Assembly (NCBI GenBank): GCA_031550525.1
Contig: JAVBON010000009.1
Location: forward strand, 1-64,000
Reading direction: 5' to 3'
From: WRHT01 sp031550525
GTDB lineage: Bacteria > Desulfobacterota > Desulfovibrionia > Desulfovibrionales > Desulfovibrionaceae
Length of the DNA stretch: 64,000 nucleotides
The notes under the pieces were generated by a model. It did no database searches and had not been told where the DNA came from. It saw nothing but the letters and a program-made list of their open reading frames with translations. Made by a program: the position numbers and the translations under genes. Each line of letters starts with the position of its first letter. Positions within the stretch are counted from its first letter, which is position 1. Positions 7,687-16,730 of the stretch are shown piece after piece.

Positions 7687-8712
7687 ATGAAGAAAGTTCT
7701 ATTGCTGCTCGCGGTCATTTTCAGCCTGGGCGCAGGTTCGGCCTTTGCGGCTGAAGAATTTACATTTCAATCTTTCTGGGCTGCGGCGCACCCGCTTAAC
7801 AAAACCATTATTGAGCCTTGGTGCAAGGGTGTGTCTGAAGTTACCAACGGCAAAGTGGTGCTGCATTACAACGCCATGAACACTCTGGTAAAAGCCGATG
7901 CCGTGCCCGGCGCCATACGCAGCGGCAACCTTGATGCCGGCGGCATCCAACTGCAAACCGCCGTGGCCATGATGCCTCTCTCCCAGCTTCCGGCCCTGCC
8001 CTTTATAGTGCAAGACGCTGAAGAAGCCGGCACCCTCTTCCGCGCCATGATCAAAACCTTTCCCGAAGTACGTCAGGAAATTGAAAAAAACTTCAAGCTC
8101 ATTGCCGTTGCGGCCAGCGATCGTTATTCCTTCGCCTCCACCAACGGCCTTATAAAAACCCCGGCCGACCTCAAAGGCAAACGCGTGCTGGTGTGGGCCC
8201 CCTACCAGATTGACGAGGTAAAGGCCTGGGGCGGTATGCCCGTACAGGTTACCGCCGCTGAAACGTACATGGGCCTGCAGCGCGGCCTGGGCGAAGTGGC
8301 CTACGTGCCCGCCCCGGCGTTGGACGCCAACAAACTCTCTGAAGTTGCCAAGTACCTCACCATCATTCCCTCCCGCTCCCTGCCCGTGATCATGGTGGTT
8401 AACAAGGACGTGTGGAAAATGCTGCCCAAAGAAGTGCAGAAGTATATGGAAGAAGAAGGCGGCGACAAGCTTGGCGAAAGACTTGGCAAAGGCCTGGTGG
8501 ACTTGACTGCCGGAGACAACATAAAGCATGTGCAGATAAACAAATGCGAGCTGTACCAACTGAACCTGGCCGAACAAAAGGTCTTTAAAGATATGGCCGC
8601 TGAAGCCAACGAAAAATACTGGCTGGAAATGCTGCAACGCAACGGCGTGAAAAACCCCAAGGAATGGATAGCCAAAGTTGAAAAACTGGCTGCCGATACC
8701 TTCAAGCGCTAA
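7687..8712 (+). CDS. TRAP transporter substrate-binding protein, third copy
   Basis: A 341-residue DctP-family receptor, about 90 percent identical by eye to the second copy, with the same signal peptide design and the same C-terminal residues. Differences are scattered and mostly conservative (for example M for N near 63, M for L near 186), which fits a fairly recent tandem duplication followed by mild divergence. It has its own copy of the structured leader and of the terminator, so the duplicated unit runs from leader to terminator. It probably feeds the fused permease upstream, perhaps with altered ligand preference. Confidence 0.95.
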   Translation: MKKVLLLLAVIFSLGAGSAFAAEEFTFQSFWAAAHPLNKTIIEPWCKGVSEVTNGKVVLHYNAMNTLVKADAVPGAIRSGNLDAGGIQLQTAVAMMPLSQLPALPFIVQDAEEAGTLFRAMIKTFPEVRQEIEKNFKLIAVAASDRYSFASTNGLIKTPADLKGKRVLVWAPYQIDEVKAWGGMPVQVTAAETYMGLQRGLGEVAYVPAPALDANKLSEVAKYLTIIPSRSLPVIMVVNKDVWKMLPKEVQKYMEEEGGDKLGERLGKGLVDLTAGDNIKHVQINKCELYQLNLAEQKVFKDMAAEANEKYWLEMLQRNGVKNPKEWIAKVEKLAADTFKR

Positions 8713-8728
8713 CCGCGCGTAAATAATT

Positions 8729-8765
8729 ACAGGGCGGAAAGCACATGGTTTCCGCCCTGTTTTTT
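8729..8765 (+). terminator. Rho-independent terminator of third binding protein
   Basis: CAGGGCGGAAA and TTTCCGCCCTG form the stem, followed by six T. Confidence 0.85.
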
Positions 8766-8907
8766 GCCCGCCGTATTACTGTTTCGCATAGCGTTCAAAA
8801 CTGAAAGCGGCAAAATTTTTCCGAGCGCCTTTATCCTTATTATTAACCAGACGCAAACGCGGCTGTTTTTGCTGGAAGGTCCGCCCGCCATATGCTAGAG
8901 CATCTGC

Positions 8908-9597
8908 ATGATGCCGCAAGCTCAACCGCACACCCCGCAACCTACTCCGCAAGCGCTGGCCGACTATCTGGCCGGGGCCGGGTTTAATCTGTCCGGCCGC
9001 CCTCTGGAGCAACTGGCCGAATACATATCCTTATTGCAGCAATGGAATAAGGTGATGAACCTGGTGGGGCCGGAGCGCTGGCAGGATATAACCGGCTCGC
9101 TGGCTCTGGACAGCTTTTACCTGCGCGATTTTCTGAGCGGCATGGCCTTGCCCGCCTCTCCGATTTGCTGGGATTTCGGCTCCGGAGCAGGCCTGCCGGG
9201 CATACCCCTGCGCATTCTGTGGCAGGACGGATGTTACGACCTGGTTGAGGCCAGAGAAAAACGCGCCCTGTTCATGCGTACGGCCTTGGCCCGCATGGGC
9301 TTGCCCCGCACGCAGGTAACACAGGGCAGGGTGGAAAATTTTATGGCAAAAGCGCGCCCGGCGGATCTTTTAATCAGCCGGGCATTCATGCCGTGGGATA
9401 AATTGCTGGGGCTTATGCAAGGCAAACTCGCGCCAGAGGGGCAAGTGCTGGTTATGGCTCTGGAGCCTCCGCCGCTGCTTCCGTCCTATTTGGCGGCCCA
9501 CTGGCGGCTGCAAGCGGAATATGCCTACAGTATACCTGCCATGCCTGAGGCGCACGGCCCTCAAAAACGCTTTTTCTGGCTCTTGTGCGCCATTTAA
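8908..9597 (+). CDS. rsmG: 16S rRNA m7G methyltransferase RsmG
   Basis: RsmG (GidB) transfers a methyl group from S-adenosylmethionine to N7 of a guanine in the 530 loop of 16S rRNA. In this 229-residue protein the SAM-binding motif WDFGSGAGLPGIP lies at 88-100, preceded by the family block QWNKVMNL near 45-52. Length is in the usual range. Two adjacent ATG codons at 8908 and 8911 are possible starts and neither has a strong ribosome site. The gene is not in its common place next to parA/parB or mnmG; it follows the TRAP locus and precedes a convergent MFS operon. Confidence 0.93.
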   Translation: MMPQAQPHTPQPTPQALADYLAGAGFNLSGRPLEQLAEYISLLQQWNKVMNLVGPERWQDITGSLALDSFYLRDFLSGMALPASPICWDFGSGAGLPGIPLRILWQDGCYDLVEAREKRALFMRTALARMGLPRTQVTQGRVENFMAKARPADLLISRAFMPWDKLLGLMQGKLAPEGQVLVMALEPPPLLPSYLAAHWRLQAEYAYSIPAMPEAHGPQKRFFWLLCAI

Positions 9598-9648
9598 ACA
9601 GTACCGCCAAAAAAATTTCGCTTCCACCAAGAAAAAATGCAATTTTAT

Positions 9649-9710
9649 GCGGGCGTCCCCTTCCGGGGGCAACACAAGTATTCTAACTTTTTCAAAGTTA
9701 AAATACTCTA
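9649..9710 (+). repeat. Family C element, partial copy (right end only)
   Basis: GCGGGCGTCCCCTTC, then GGCAACACAAG, then a hairpin built on CTAACTTT/AAAGTTAAAA. These are the right-hand 60 bases of the elements at 31219-31420 and 40961-41159. The left part is absent. Confidence 0.65.
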
Positions 9711-9732
9711 ATGCGATATTACCCCAACGCGC

Positions 9733-9966
9733 TTAATCCTTTTTGGCCGAAGGCACCCCACCGGCCAAAACACCCAACTGCGAATTGCGAAAAATCATTT
9801 CAGAAGCGGCGGCGTCCGCCGCCTCACCCAAATCCATAAGTTTTTCGAGAAATTCCAGCATTTCCATGCGGCGCTCATGTCCGGACCACATAAAGTCTTC
9901 GGTCATGTTGCCGGAGGCCATGTATTCTTCCAATTCCAGTATGTACTTCATATTAAGCGCGGCCAT
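9733..9966 (-). CDS. Small acidic protein of unknown function
   Basis: A 77-residue protein with no recognised family. It is helical and acidic, with a run of Met and Glu (KYILELEEYMASGNMTED near 7-24, and MEMLEFLEKLMDLGEAAD). There is no signal peptide or membrane segment. ATG 9966 has a perfect AAGGAGG site, only 11 bases after the stop of the MFS gene, so the two form an operon. It is a good candidate for a genuine small gene; function unknown. Confidence 0.75.
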   Translation of the reverse strand: MAALNMKYILELEEYMASGNMTEDFMWSGHERRMEMLEFLEKLMDLGEAADAAASEMIFRNSQLGVLAGGVPSAKKD

Positions 9967-9977
9967 GCCCTACCTCC

Positions 9978-11177
9978 TTAAACTTGCGCCTCAACGCCGC
10001 CTTTGCTCGGGCTTTTGTTGGCCCTAATAATGGGCCTGATTTTAGCCATGAACAATACAAGCGACAGTGCCACAAACACTATGCCAACTGTATAGGTGGC
10101 GTCCAGGCTTGTAAAATCGGCAATCATGCCGCCGCTCAACACCGCCAGACCTATGCCTATGTCCATTGATAAAGAAAAGGTGGAGTTGGCCGTGCCTATG
10201 CGATCTTTACCCGCCAGGCTGATTATCAGCCCCTGGTAGGCTGGCATGCACATGCCGAAGCCCAGCCCAAGCAAAAGGCCGGCGCTGAAAAACTGCGCAA
10301 CGCCCGTGCCAAGCAGCATATAGGTAAAGGCCGCTATGACAATAGCCTTGCCCACCATAATAACATGGCCGAGGTAGCCCTTATCAAGCAACATGCCGGA
10401 AAAAAAGCGCGTGCAGACCATACCGGCGGAGAGAAATATAAAAAATACGCCAGCGCTTTCCTCCATGCCTCTTTCCTTGGCCAGCAGGGCTACATAATTG
10501 CTCAGGAGGCCGTAAGAAAATATGGTCAGCAGATAGCAGGCCGCCGGCAACAGCCCTTCTTTCAGCACCAGGTTGCCGGGTGTGAACAGCGGGCCTTTTT
10601 TGGGAGGTATCTCGCGCCTGGGCGCTTTTATGGGCAGGGCGAGCAAAAGGCCCAGCAGCGCGAAAGCCGCCGAACCTATAAAAGGAGCGCTGGCCGAAAA
10701 ATTGTTCATCAGGTGCAGCCCTACCATGGGGGCCAAAGCCATGGAAAGGGATATGATCATGCCGAAAATACCTATGCCCGTGCCCAGCTTGCTCAAAGGC
10801 ATATTATCCACGGCCACCGTGCTCATGGAAGTGCTGGAAAAACTGAATGACATGCCGTGCACAACACGCACCACTCCAATAAGAAACAGACTGGCTACCC
10901 AGATATAGCCCGAACAGGATACCGCGAAAAACAGCACGGTAATCACCAGCACCGGCTTGCGCTGCAACCTGTCCACCACCGGGCCGGAAAAAGGGCGCAC
11001 CACCAGCGCGCCTATGGTGTACAACGCCACAATCAAGCCGGCCATGGATTTGCTGGCCCCCAAATGATCGATGAGGTACAGGGGCATGACGGGCAAGGTC
11101 ATGAAAAAAGCGATGCACACGGCCAGGTTACTCAGGCAAATCATCACAAAATTGCGGTTAAGCAGTCTATCTTGCAT
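9978..11177 (-). CDS. Major facilitator superfamily transporter
   Basis: A 399-residue inner-membrane protein with 12 predicted hydrophobic segments in two halves. The loop between segments 2 and 3 has GPVVDRLQRKPVL (about 65-77), the MFS motif A form G-x3-D-R-x-R-K, and a second half motif GMLLDKGYLGH. This fits a drug or metabolite exporter of the DHA1 type. Start ATG 11177 has GGAA upstream. It is followed by the small acidic protein. The substrate cannot be inferred. Confidence 0.9.
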   Translation of the reverse strand: MQDRLLNRNFVMICLSNLAVCIAFFMTLPVMPLYLIDHLGASKSMAGLIVALYTIGALVVRPFSGPVVDRLQRKPVLVITVLFFAVSCSGYIWVASLFLIGVVRVVHGMSFSFSSTSMSTVAVDNMPLSKLGTGIGIFGMIISLSMALAPMVGLHLMNNFSASAPFIGSAAFALLGLLLALPIKAPRREIPPKKGPLFTPGNLVLKEGLLPAACYLLTIFSYGLLSNYVALLAKERGMEESAGVFFIFLSAGMVCTRFFSGMLLDKGYLGHVIMVGKAIVIAAFTYMLLGTGVAQFFSAGLLLGLGFGMCMPAYQGLIISLAGKDRIGTANSTFSLSMDIGIGLAVLSGGMIADFTSLDATYTVGIVFVALSLVLFMAKIRPIIRANKSPSKGGVEAQV

Positions 11178-11465
11178 TATAAACTTCCGATGCGGTAAAA
11201 AAAACCGCCCGCGTCATGCCAGGCTGCTGCGCACATGCCATATCGCGGCGTAAATGTCCAACCACAACCGAACCTATGCCATCTGCCGGGGCAGTATCCG
11301 CAATCACTTTATTTTACGCGCAAAGGGCACGGAATCTGCCCATAAATACAACTGAATTGCTGTTAGCATGGATAATGCATACTGCGGCAAAATACCGGCG
11401 CTAACCAGACGGTATGCGTTTTAACGCTGAGGCTTCCGGCAACTGCAACGTTTAAAACCGCTTTA

Positions 11466-12740
11466 TCAACTGCGGTACTGCTTTTTCCATTCGTCCAAAA
11501 ACAGCAAGGCGCTTTCAAGATGCGTCAATTTACCGCTACGGGCGCGCAAGGCCGTAATAAGAGTTTCAAAATCAGTGCCGGCCGGAAGCTGCAAGGTTTG
11601 CAGCAGGGCGGACAAGCCGTTTTTAAGCTCTTGCGGCAAGTTGCCCAAAACCGCCTCAAGGCTCTCGCCGCTTTTACCGCGCGGCCAGCCCTGCAGGCGG
11701 GTGGAGACGAAACCAAGCAGCGTTTTCATGCGGGCGGCATAGGTATGCTCGCGCAGTACCCTTTGCTGGCCCTTAAGCGCCACGGCCTCGCGCTCTTGCG
11801 GGTTTTTCAGGTAGTAATCCACCTTGGCCAGCAGTTCTTCCATACTGTCAAAAACAGCCAGCTCGTCTTCCGCAAACAGTTCCGGCATAAGCGTGCGGCG
11901 GTCCACCAGTTGAAAGGCCCCGCAAGAGGCTATTTCAAAGGTGCGCGGGTTTACGAAATCGCCATGGGTAACGGCCAGATCGCGCCTGGTGCCCGAGTGC
12001 AGGTTCAGGTTGATTTCCGCCGCGTTAAAAATACGTACCGTATCTTCGGTATCTATGCGCTTGCCCTGCATTTGCACAAATTTTTCCAGGGCCGGCTCGC
12101 CATCCCACTCCGTGCCCCAAATTTTGAAGTCATACGCCGCAAGCTGGCGGAAAGCCTGCCGCCGGTTGGGGTAACCGGCCCCCATAAATGAAAGCCGCGC
12201 CCCGAAGCGTTTTTTATCGGCCGGGGTCAACTCCATTCTCTTATGAATACCAGGCTGCGCGGCCATGGGTAAATACATGGCGTTAGCCACGCCTGCGGCG
12301 GCCAGTTGCGAAAGCAGCGGCTCCTTTTGAATAACCGCGAAAATGTCATAGTACGGCGCAAAGGCCCGCCAGTACGTGAAAAGGCGGTAATCCTCCACAA
12401 ACCACATGGCAGTTGGCACACCGTCGGCTCTCAGACGCTTTAAAACAGGTATGCCAACAGGCGCCTGCGCCATGCTCAGCACCAAATCCGGCTGAAAACG
12501 CTCCACCTGGGCCAGCAGCCCGTCGCCCAGCACTCTGGTATACCCGCTCTCCAGATACTCCAGCTTCTCCTGCCGTATACCCAAACCCTGCAAGGCTTTA
12601 AAAGCCGGGTAAAACGCCGGGGCGTCAAATACGTCCACCAGGCACCCGCATTCACGCAAAGCCTCAACGCAATAATGCCCCACAGGCAATGATCCGCCGT
12701 AAAACGGCAAAACAACAAGCACGCGCGTGAGCATAGGCAT
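11466..12740 (-). CDS. CgeB-like glycosyltransferase
   Basis: A 424-residue soluble protein of the CgeB / spore-maturation type of glycosyltransferase found in polysaccharide and flagellar glycosylation clusters. The N-terminal half has a Rossmann-like start (RVLVVLPFYGGSL near 6-18) and the block PTAMWFVEDYRLF near 110. The C-terminal half has RIFNAAEINLNLH near 237, the NPRTFEIASCGAF motif near 266 and a typical LPELF..DELAVFDS stretch. Start ATG 12740 has GGGAG upstream. It may act with the GT9 protein upstream on surface glycans or flagellin; that is inference from proximity. Confidence 0.8.
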   Translation of the reverse strand: MPMLTRVLVVLPFYGGSLPVGHYCVEALRECGCLVDVFDAPAFYPAFKALQGLGIRQEKLEYLESGYTRVLGDGLLAQVERFQPDLVLSMAQAPVGIPVLKRLRADGVPTAMWFVEDYRLFTYWRAFAPYYDIFAVIQKEPLLSQLAAAGVANAMYLPMAAQPGIHKRMELTPADKKRFGARLSFMGAGYPNRRQAFRQLAAYDFKIWGTEWDGEPALEKFVQMQGKRIDTEDTVRIFNAAEINLNLHSGTRRDLAVTHGDFVNPRTFEIASCGAFQLVDRRTLMPELFAEDELAVFDSMEELLAKVDYYLKNPQEREAVALKGQQRVLREHTYAARMKTLLGFVSTRLQGWPRGKSGESLEAVLGNLPQELKNGLSALLQTLQLPAGTDFETLITALRARSGKLTHLESALLFLDEWKKQYRS

Positions 12741-12776
12741 AAAAAACTCCCAGATGAGACGGGTAAAAGCAGATTA

Positions 12777-13050
12777 GGATGAAGCCAGATTTATTCATAT
12801 CTGGGCTCCGCCCAGGCCCGCAAGGGGCCTGAGGCCCCTTGACCCCGCAATTTGTTAAAAAAAATGGCGCCAAATTTATAACTACTACCCAATAGCTGAC
12901 TGTGCCCACCAATTTGGCGCCACCCCGCAATATAACTTATGAGGTCAAGGAGCTCAGCTCCTTGCGGGGTGTGGGGCAGCGCCCCACATATGGTCAATCT
13001 GGCTTCATCAACTATGCCTTTATCAACATATGATAAATCTGGCTTCATCC
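12777..13050. repeat. Large imperfect inverted repeat of family D type
   Basis: The left arm starts with GATGAAGCCAGATTTAT (12779), continues with a GGGCTCCGCCCAGG hairpin, CCCGCAAGGGGCC and TTGACCCCGCAA, then GGCGCCAAATTTAT. The right arm, read inverted from about 13010, gives the same order of blocks, and AAATCTGGCTTCATCC repeats once more at 13034-13049. The whole 270-bp stretch can fold on itself. It separates the two glycosyltransferase genes and contains no gene. Its end sequence is shared with 15215-15361 and 33938-34082. Confidence 0.75.
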
Positions 13051-13060
13051 TCTAATTTTT

Positions 13061-14320
13061 TTACTCTTCGCCGCCCTGCGGCAAAATCCAGTCGGTTTCG
13101 GCAAACAGGTCCTCGACTATATGCTGCGGAATATTTGCCGGGCGCTCGGCTGGGGCCAGCAGGCCCAGATACTCGGCCAACAGGGCGCGTTTGGCGCGGC
13201 GCTCTTCGGCCTGCGCGGGCGGCTCTTCGCCGTCAACGCTCATGTAAGTCACGCCAAGGCTGTCAAAGGCGCTTACAAGGCCCAACAGACCGTTGGGCCA
13301 GCCTCCGCTGTTCCTGCCGGAAAGGTGCTGCAAAAAATCAGCGGATTTAAAAGGATCAAGGCAAGCCACATCATAGGGGCAGGCTGCGCTTTCCAGACAG
13401 GGCGAGCAGGAGCGGGCGGCCTGCCATACCGTATGCCCCAAGCCGTAGGGGCCGGTTTCCCAAGCCCAGGCCGAAGATAAAAATGTAGCCATAACCGGCA
13501 CGCCCAAATGCGCGGCCAAGTGCATTATGCCTGTATCTGGCGTGACTACAAGGTCCAGCCCATCCACCACTTCATACAGGTCCGTCAGGCTGGTCTGGCC
13601 GGATAAATCGCGCACCTTGTCGCGCGTGGCCGTACGCAAATTTTTTTGCAAAAGCCGCGCGGCCTCCTGCTCGCTTTTGCCGCCCAGCAGCACCAGTTCC
13701 GGCCCCTTGCGGGCCTCGAACATGGCCTCCAATATAGGGGCCAGCACCTGCGGAGGCAACGAGCGGCGCGACTCGCGCCCAGCCAAGGCCACTCCTATGC
13801 GTTGCCCGCCTGCCGCGCCGGGCGCGTTTTTAGGCCGCGCCACCGGGTTAACCTGTGCGGCATCGATGGGTGTGGGGTGAAAATAAGCCCAAAAATCCAT
13901 AAGATTAATAGGGGACGAGCGGCGGGCGCGGGTCCAGCGGGCGGCCATTCTGGGCCACAGCGAAGCTATGGCCTGCCCGTTATCAAGCCTGTAGCCCACT
14001 ACCTTTTCCGGAGGGAACAAACCGGCCAGGGCAAGGCTCATGGCATTACGGTTAAGGTTGTAAATTTTTTCAAAATTTATGATCTCAAGGCGGGCAAAAC
14101 CGCTGGCGTTGCTGGCAAACACATCTTCTTCGCTCACCCCTCCGGCATGAGCCTTGATAGGGTGCACAACCGCAAAGGGGTAAACCAGCCCGGCCAAAGG
14201 GGCCAAAGAAGCATCCACCGCCAAATGCGTTTCGCCAAGGTCGGCCAAGGTGAGCAGCAAACGCTTGGTTTGCAGCAAATCTCCAAAACGGGCCAGTTGC
14301 ATTACCAGATATTTTTTCAT
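13061..14320 (-). CDS. Glycosyltransferase family 9 (heptosyltransferase-like)
   Basis: A 419-residue protein of the family that adds ADP-heptose to the lipopolysaccharide core. It begins with KKYLVMQLARFGDLLQTKRLL (2-22), the usual R-x-G-D-x-L substrate motif of the family. The donor-site motif VVTPDTGIMHLAAHLG lies near 255-270. A Cys-containing region after it (CSPCL..ACPYDVAC) is also seen in many family members. ATG 14320 is preceded by GAGGTAGGGC. Whether it acts on heptose or another sugar is not decidable here. Confidence 0.88.
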   Translation of the reverse strand: MKKYLVMQLARFGDLLQTKRLLLTLADLGETHLAVDASLAPLAGLVYPFAVVHPIKAHAGGVSEEDVFASNASGFARLEIINFEKIYNLNRNAMSLALAGLFPPEKVVGYRLDNGQAIASLWPRMAARWTRARRSSPINLMDFWAYFHPTPIDAAQVNPVARPKNAPGAAGGQRIGVALAGRESRRSLPPQVLAPILEAMFEARKGPELVLLGGKSEQEAARLLQKNLRTATRDKVRDLSGQTSLTDLYEVVDGLDLVVTPDTGIMHLAAHLGVPVMATFLSSAWAWETGPYGLGHTVWQAARSCSPCLESAACPYDVACLDPFKSADFLQHLSGRNSGGWPNGLLGLVSAFDSLGVTYMSVDGEEPPAQAEERRAKRALLAEYLGLLAPAERPANIPQHIVEDLFAETDWILPQGGEE

Positions 14321-14515
14321 GCCCTACCTCTGAGTGAGATCTACACGGCTACAAGGCAGCGGCCCGTAAGGCCGCAATACCCGCAAACCGCCTGCGGAGA
14401 AAACCTGCCCTTGCAAAGGAGCGGCCATGACGCGGCTAAAAAATAACCTGCGTAAACGCGCATGCCCTCATACCGCCAAGGTTAAACCAGCATGGCCAAA
14501 CTTCCGGCGGCAGGC

Positions 14516-15199
14516 CTAAAAATCTTCCAAAGCCGGGCTTACCAGCCATGGTCCGACGGCTGAATTTCCAACGCTGGCAAGCGCAGCGCTCTTGCCAGGC
14601 GCGGGCAAAAGCGTAACCTTGCGCCCTTCCGCCTTCAGCCGCCCCTCGGCAAACCAGCGCACGGCCTGCGGAAAGATGCGATGCTCCATGGCGTGTATGC
14701 GGCTCATCAGCTCGTCCAGCGAATCTGCGGCGCACACGGGCACGGCGGCTTGAATTATCACTGGCCCGGCATCAGGCTCCTCGCTTACGAAATGGACCGT
14801 ACAGCCGCTTATGCGCACCTGATAATTAAGAGCGTCCGGCCCGCCAGCGGCCCCTGCAAAGCTGGGCAAAACGGCCGGATGTATATTCAAAATTCCTCCG
14901 CTGAAAGCCTGAATGAACTCACGGCTCAAAATGCGCATATAACCGGCCAGAACAACCACCTGCGCCCCTGCGGCGCGAATGGCCCCAACCATTTCGGCGT
15001 CAAACTCCTCGCGCTTTATGCCGCGATGATCTTTGCACCACACCGGCACGCCATGCCGGCGCGCATGCTCCAAAGCTCCAGCCTGCGGGTTGTTGGAAAG
15101 CACCAGAACCGGAGTTACAGGCAAACGCCCCGCCGCCACATGCTCAAGCATAACCTGCAAGTTGGAACCAGCGCCGGAAGCCAGAAAAGCTGCACGCAT
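14516..15199 (-). CDS. purN: Phosphoribosylglycinamide formyltransferase PurN
   Basis: PurN transfers a formyl group from 10-formyltetrahydrofolate to GAR in purine synthesis. In the 227-residue product SGAGSNLQ (8-15) binds the ribose phosphate, and the catalytic set N105, H107 (in NIHPAVLPSF) and D143 (EEPDAGPVI) is complete. I chose ATG 15199 because AAAGGA lies six bases upstream; ATG 15202 is the alternative. A longer reading frame reaches to 15286 but runs through the dispersed repeat and is not real. The C-terminal tail is about 15 residues longer than in most PurN proteins. Confidence 0.95.
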   Translation of the reverse strand: MRAAFLASGAGSNLQVMLEHVAAGRLPVTPVLVLSNNPQAGALEHARRHGVPVWCKDHRGIKREEFDAEMVGAIRAAGAQVVVLAGYMRILSREFIQAFSGGILNIHPAVLPSFAGAAGGPDALNYQVRISGCTVHFVSEEPDAGPVIIQAAVPVCAADSLDELMSRIHAMEHRIFPQAVRWFAEGRLKAEGRKVTLLPAPGKSAALASVGNSAVGPWLVSPALEDF

Positions 15200-15214
15200 C
15201 ATACATCCTTTAGT

Positions 15215-15361
15215 TGACGAAGCCAGATTTATTAGATCTGGGCGCTGCCCAGACCCGCAAGGGTGTAGCTCGTATCGCAAAAGCACAACAGTTTTTGGCT
15301 TGCAAGTTAGGTAGTCAGCAAGACTGTTGGAGTGCTATTTCGAGCCCCCTTGACCCCGCAA
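15215..15361 (+). repeat. Family D dispersed intergenic repeat, copy with intact left end
   Basis: Starts TGACGAAGCCAGATTTATTA, then hairpin ATCTGGGCGCTGCCCAGA, then ACCCGCAAGGGTGTAGCTCG, a GCAAAAGCACAAC block, GGCTTGCAAG, GACTGTTGGAGTGCTATTTC and ends in TTGACCCCGCAA. It lies eight bases upstream of the purN ribosome site. The remaining gap up to 15513 shows nothing else. Confidence 0.75.
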
Positions 15362-15513
15362 GTTATCTTAAATTAGCGAAGTGCAGTTGGTTATACATTT
15401 ACTATTTATGCAACGTGCTCCGAAGATATACCCATATTTCCGGCAATTAGTCAAAAATGCGCCGGACTGAAATATGAAACTCTATGATTCCCAATCCATA
15501 TACACATCGTTAT

Positions 15514-15610
15514 AAAAAGGTTTGGAGATAGGGGATGGAGAGCGCGAGAGGAAGGGGAAAGAACCTTTCCTTAAAAGGTTCTTTCCCCTTCCTCTCGCAT
15601 TCTTTCAATC
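15514..15610 (+). repeat. Family A long-hairpin repeat, copy 2
   Basis: Flank AAAAAGGTTTGGAGA.AGGGGATGGAGAGC leads into a hairpin whose arms run from 15544 to 15598 around the loop TTAA, with about 26 paired bases. The same flank and spacing occur at 21601-21690. It lies just downstream of the M24 peptidase stop and may terminate that minus-strand operon. Confidence 0.85.
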
Positions 15611-15637
15611 GCAGCGCAGCCGCATCCTATAAATCTC

Positions 15638-16714
15638 TTACATCACCTTGCAGCCGTCTTCGGTTACCAGCACAAGGTATTCCCAGCGTATGCCGCCCCA
15701 CTCGGGGTAGTAGAGGCCGGGCTCGACCGATGTAATCATGCCGGGCTGGAGTATGGCTTCGCTTTTGGGGTTAAGGCTGTATGGCTCGTGTGTTTGCAGG
15801 CCTATGCCGTGCCCGAGGCCGTGGTTGAAGTGCTTGGCTACGCCCAGCTTGTCAAAGTAGTTCCAGGCGGCCATGTATACGTCTTTGCAGGCCACGCCGG
15901 GGCGAATGGCTTTTATGGCCAGGCGCTGGGCTTCTTTTACCTGATCCATGGCACGCCTGAAGTAATCTGGCTGCTTGTCGCCCACCCAGAAGGTGCGGGT
16001 CTGGTCGGAGCAGTAATCGGCAAGGCGACAGCCGCAATCCACCAACACGCAGCAGTTCTCTTTTACGGCAGTGTTGCCGGGTATGGCGTGGGGCAAAGCC
16101 GCGTTGGCGTCTATGCCCACAATGGTGTCAAAAGAAAGCTCGCTGGCCCCATGGTTGCGGAAAAACTGCTCCACGTCCCAGGCAATTTGCTTTTCAGTAC
16201 GGCCAAGGGCCAGCACGCCGGACGCCCATTCCATGAGCTTGTGGTTAAGGTCGGTGGAAGCCTGCATGAGGTCTATTTCGGCCTGATCCTTAATTACGCG
16301 CAAAGACTCCACCTGACCGTCGGCGGGCTGCATGGAAAGGCCTTTGGACACTTCCTCATAAAAGGCCAAGCTTATGCATTGAGCCTCAAAGCCGAGGCTG
16401 CCCTGCAACTTGTCGTGCAAGAGCGCGTTTATGCTGGCGGCGGCTCCGGCCACCCCGCCGTAAATATGCACGCGGGTTTTATCCCACAGCCGGGCGGCGG
16501 CTTCTTCATAGCGCGGGTCGGTGCAAAGCCAGTCGCGACCGTCGGCCATTATTACAAGGCAGCCGCTGCTCTCGTTGGTTTGGTGGTCGCGCAGCTCGAA
16601 ACCGCTAAGATAATAACGGTTGGCATCCAGCGTAACCAGCATGCCGCCCAGTTTTTGTTCTTTCAGCCTGGCCCGCAGCTTGTCGCGCCGGGCCTGATAA
16701 ACACTAGCATCCAT
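15638..16714 (-). CDS. M24 family Xaa-Pro aminopeptidase-like protein
   Basis: A 358-residue cytoplasmic metallopeptidase that likely removes N-terminal residues before proline. The creatinase-like N-terminal domain covers about 1-125. The catalytic pita-bread domain carries the dinuclear metal ligands: aspartates in VDCG and CSDQTRTF, the histidine in NHGLGHGIGL, and glutamates in TSVEPG and RWEYLVL. I start at ATG 16714 because GGAG lies eight bases upstream; the longer frame to 16891 overlaps the upstream gene and has no family match. It overlaps the DksA-like gene end closely, so the two are one operon. Confidence 0.92.
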   Translation of the reverse strand: MDASVYQARRDKLRARLKEQKLGGMLVTLDANRYYLSGFELRDHQTNESSGCLVIMADGRDWLCTDPRYEEAAARLWDKTRVHIYGGVAGAAASINALLHDKLQGSLGFEAQCISLAFYEEVSKGLSMQPADGQVESLRVIKDQAEIDLMQASTDLNHKLMEWASGVLALGRTEKQIAWDVEQFFRNHGASELSFDTIVGIDANAALPHAIPGNTAVKENCCVLVDCGCRLADYCSDQTRTFWVGDKQPDYFRRAMDQVKEAQRLAIKAIRPGVACKDVYMAAWNYFDKLGVAKHFNHGLGHGIGLQTHEPYSLNPKSEAILQPGMITSVEPGLYYPEWGGIRWEYLVLVTEDGCKVM

Positions 16715-16730
16715 AAAAAAAGCTCCGCAA

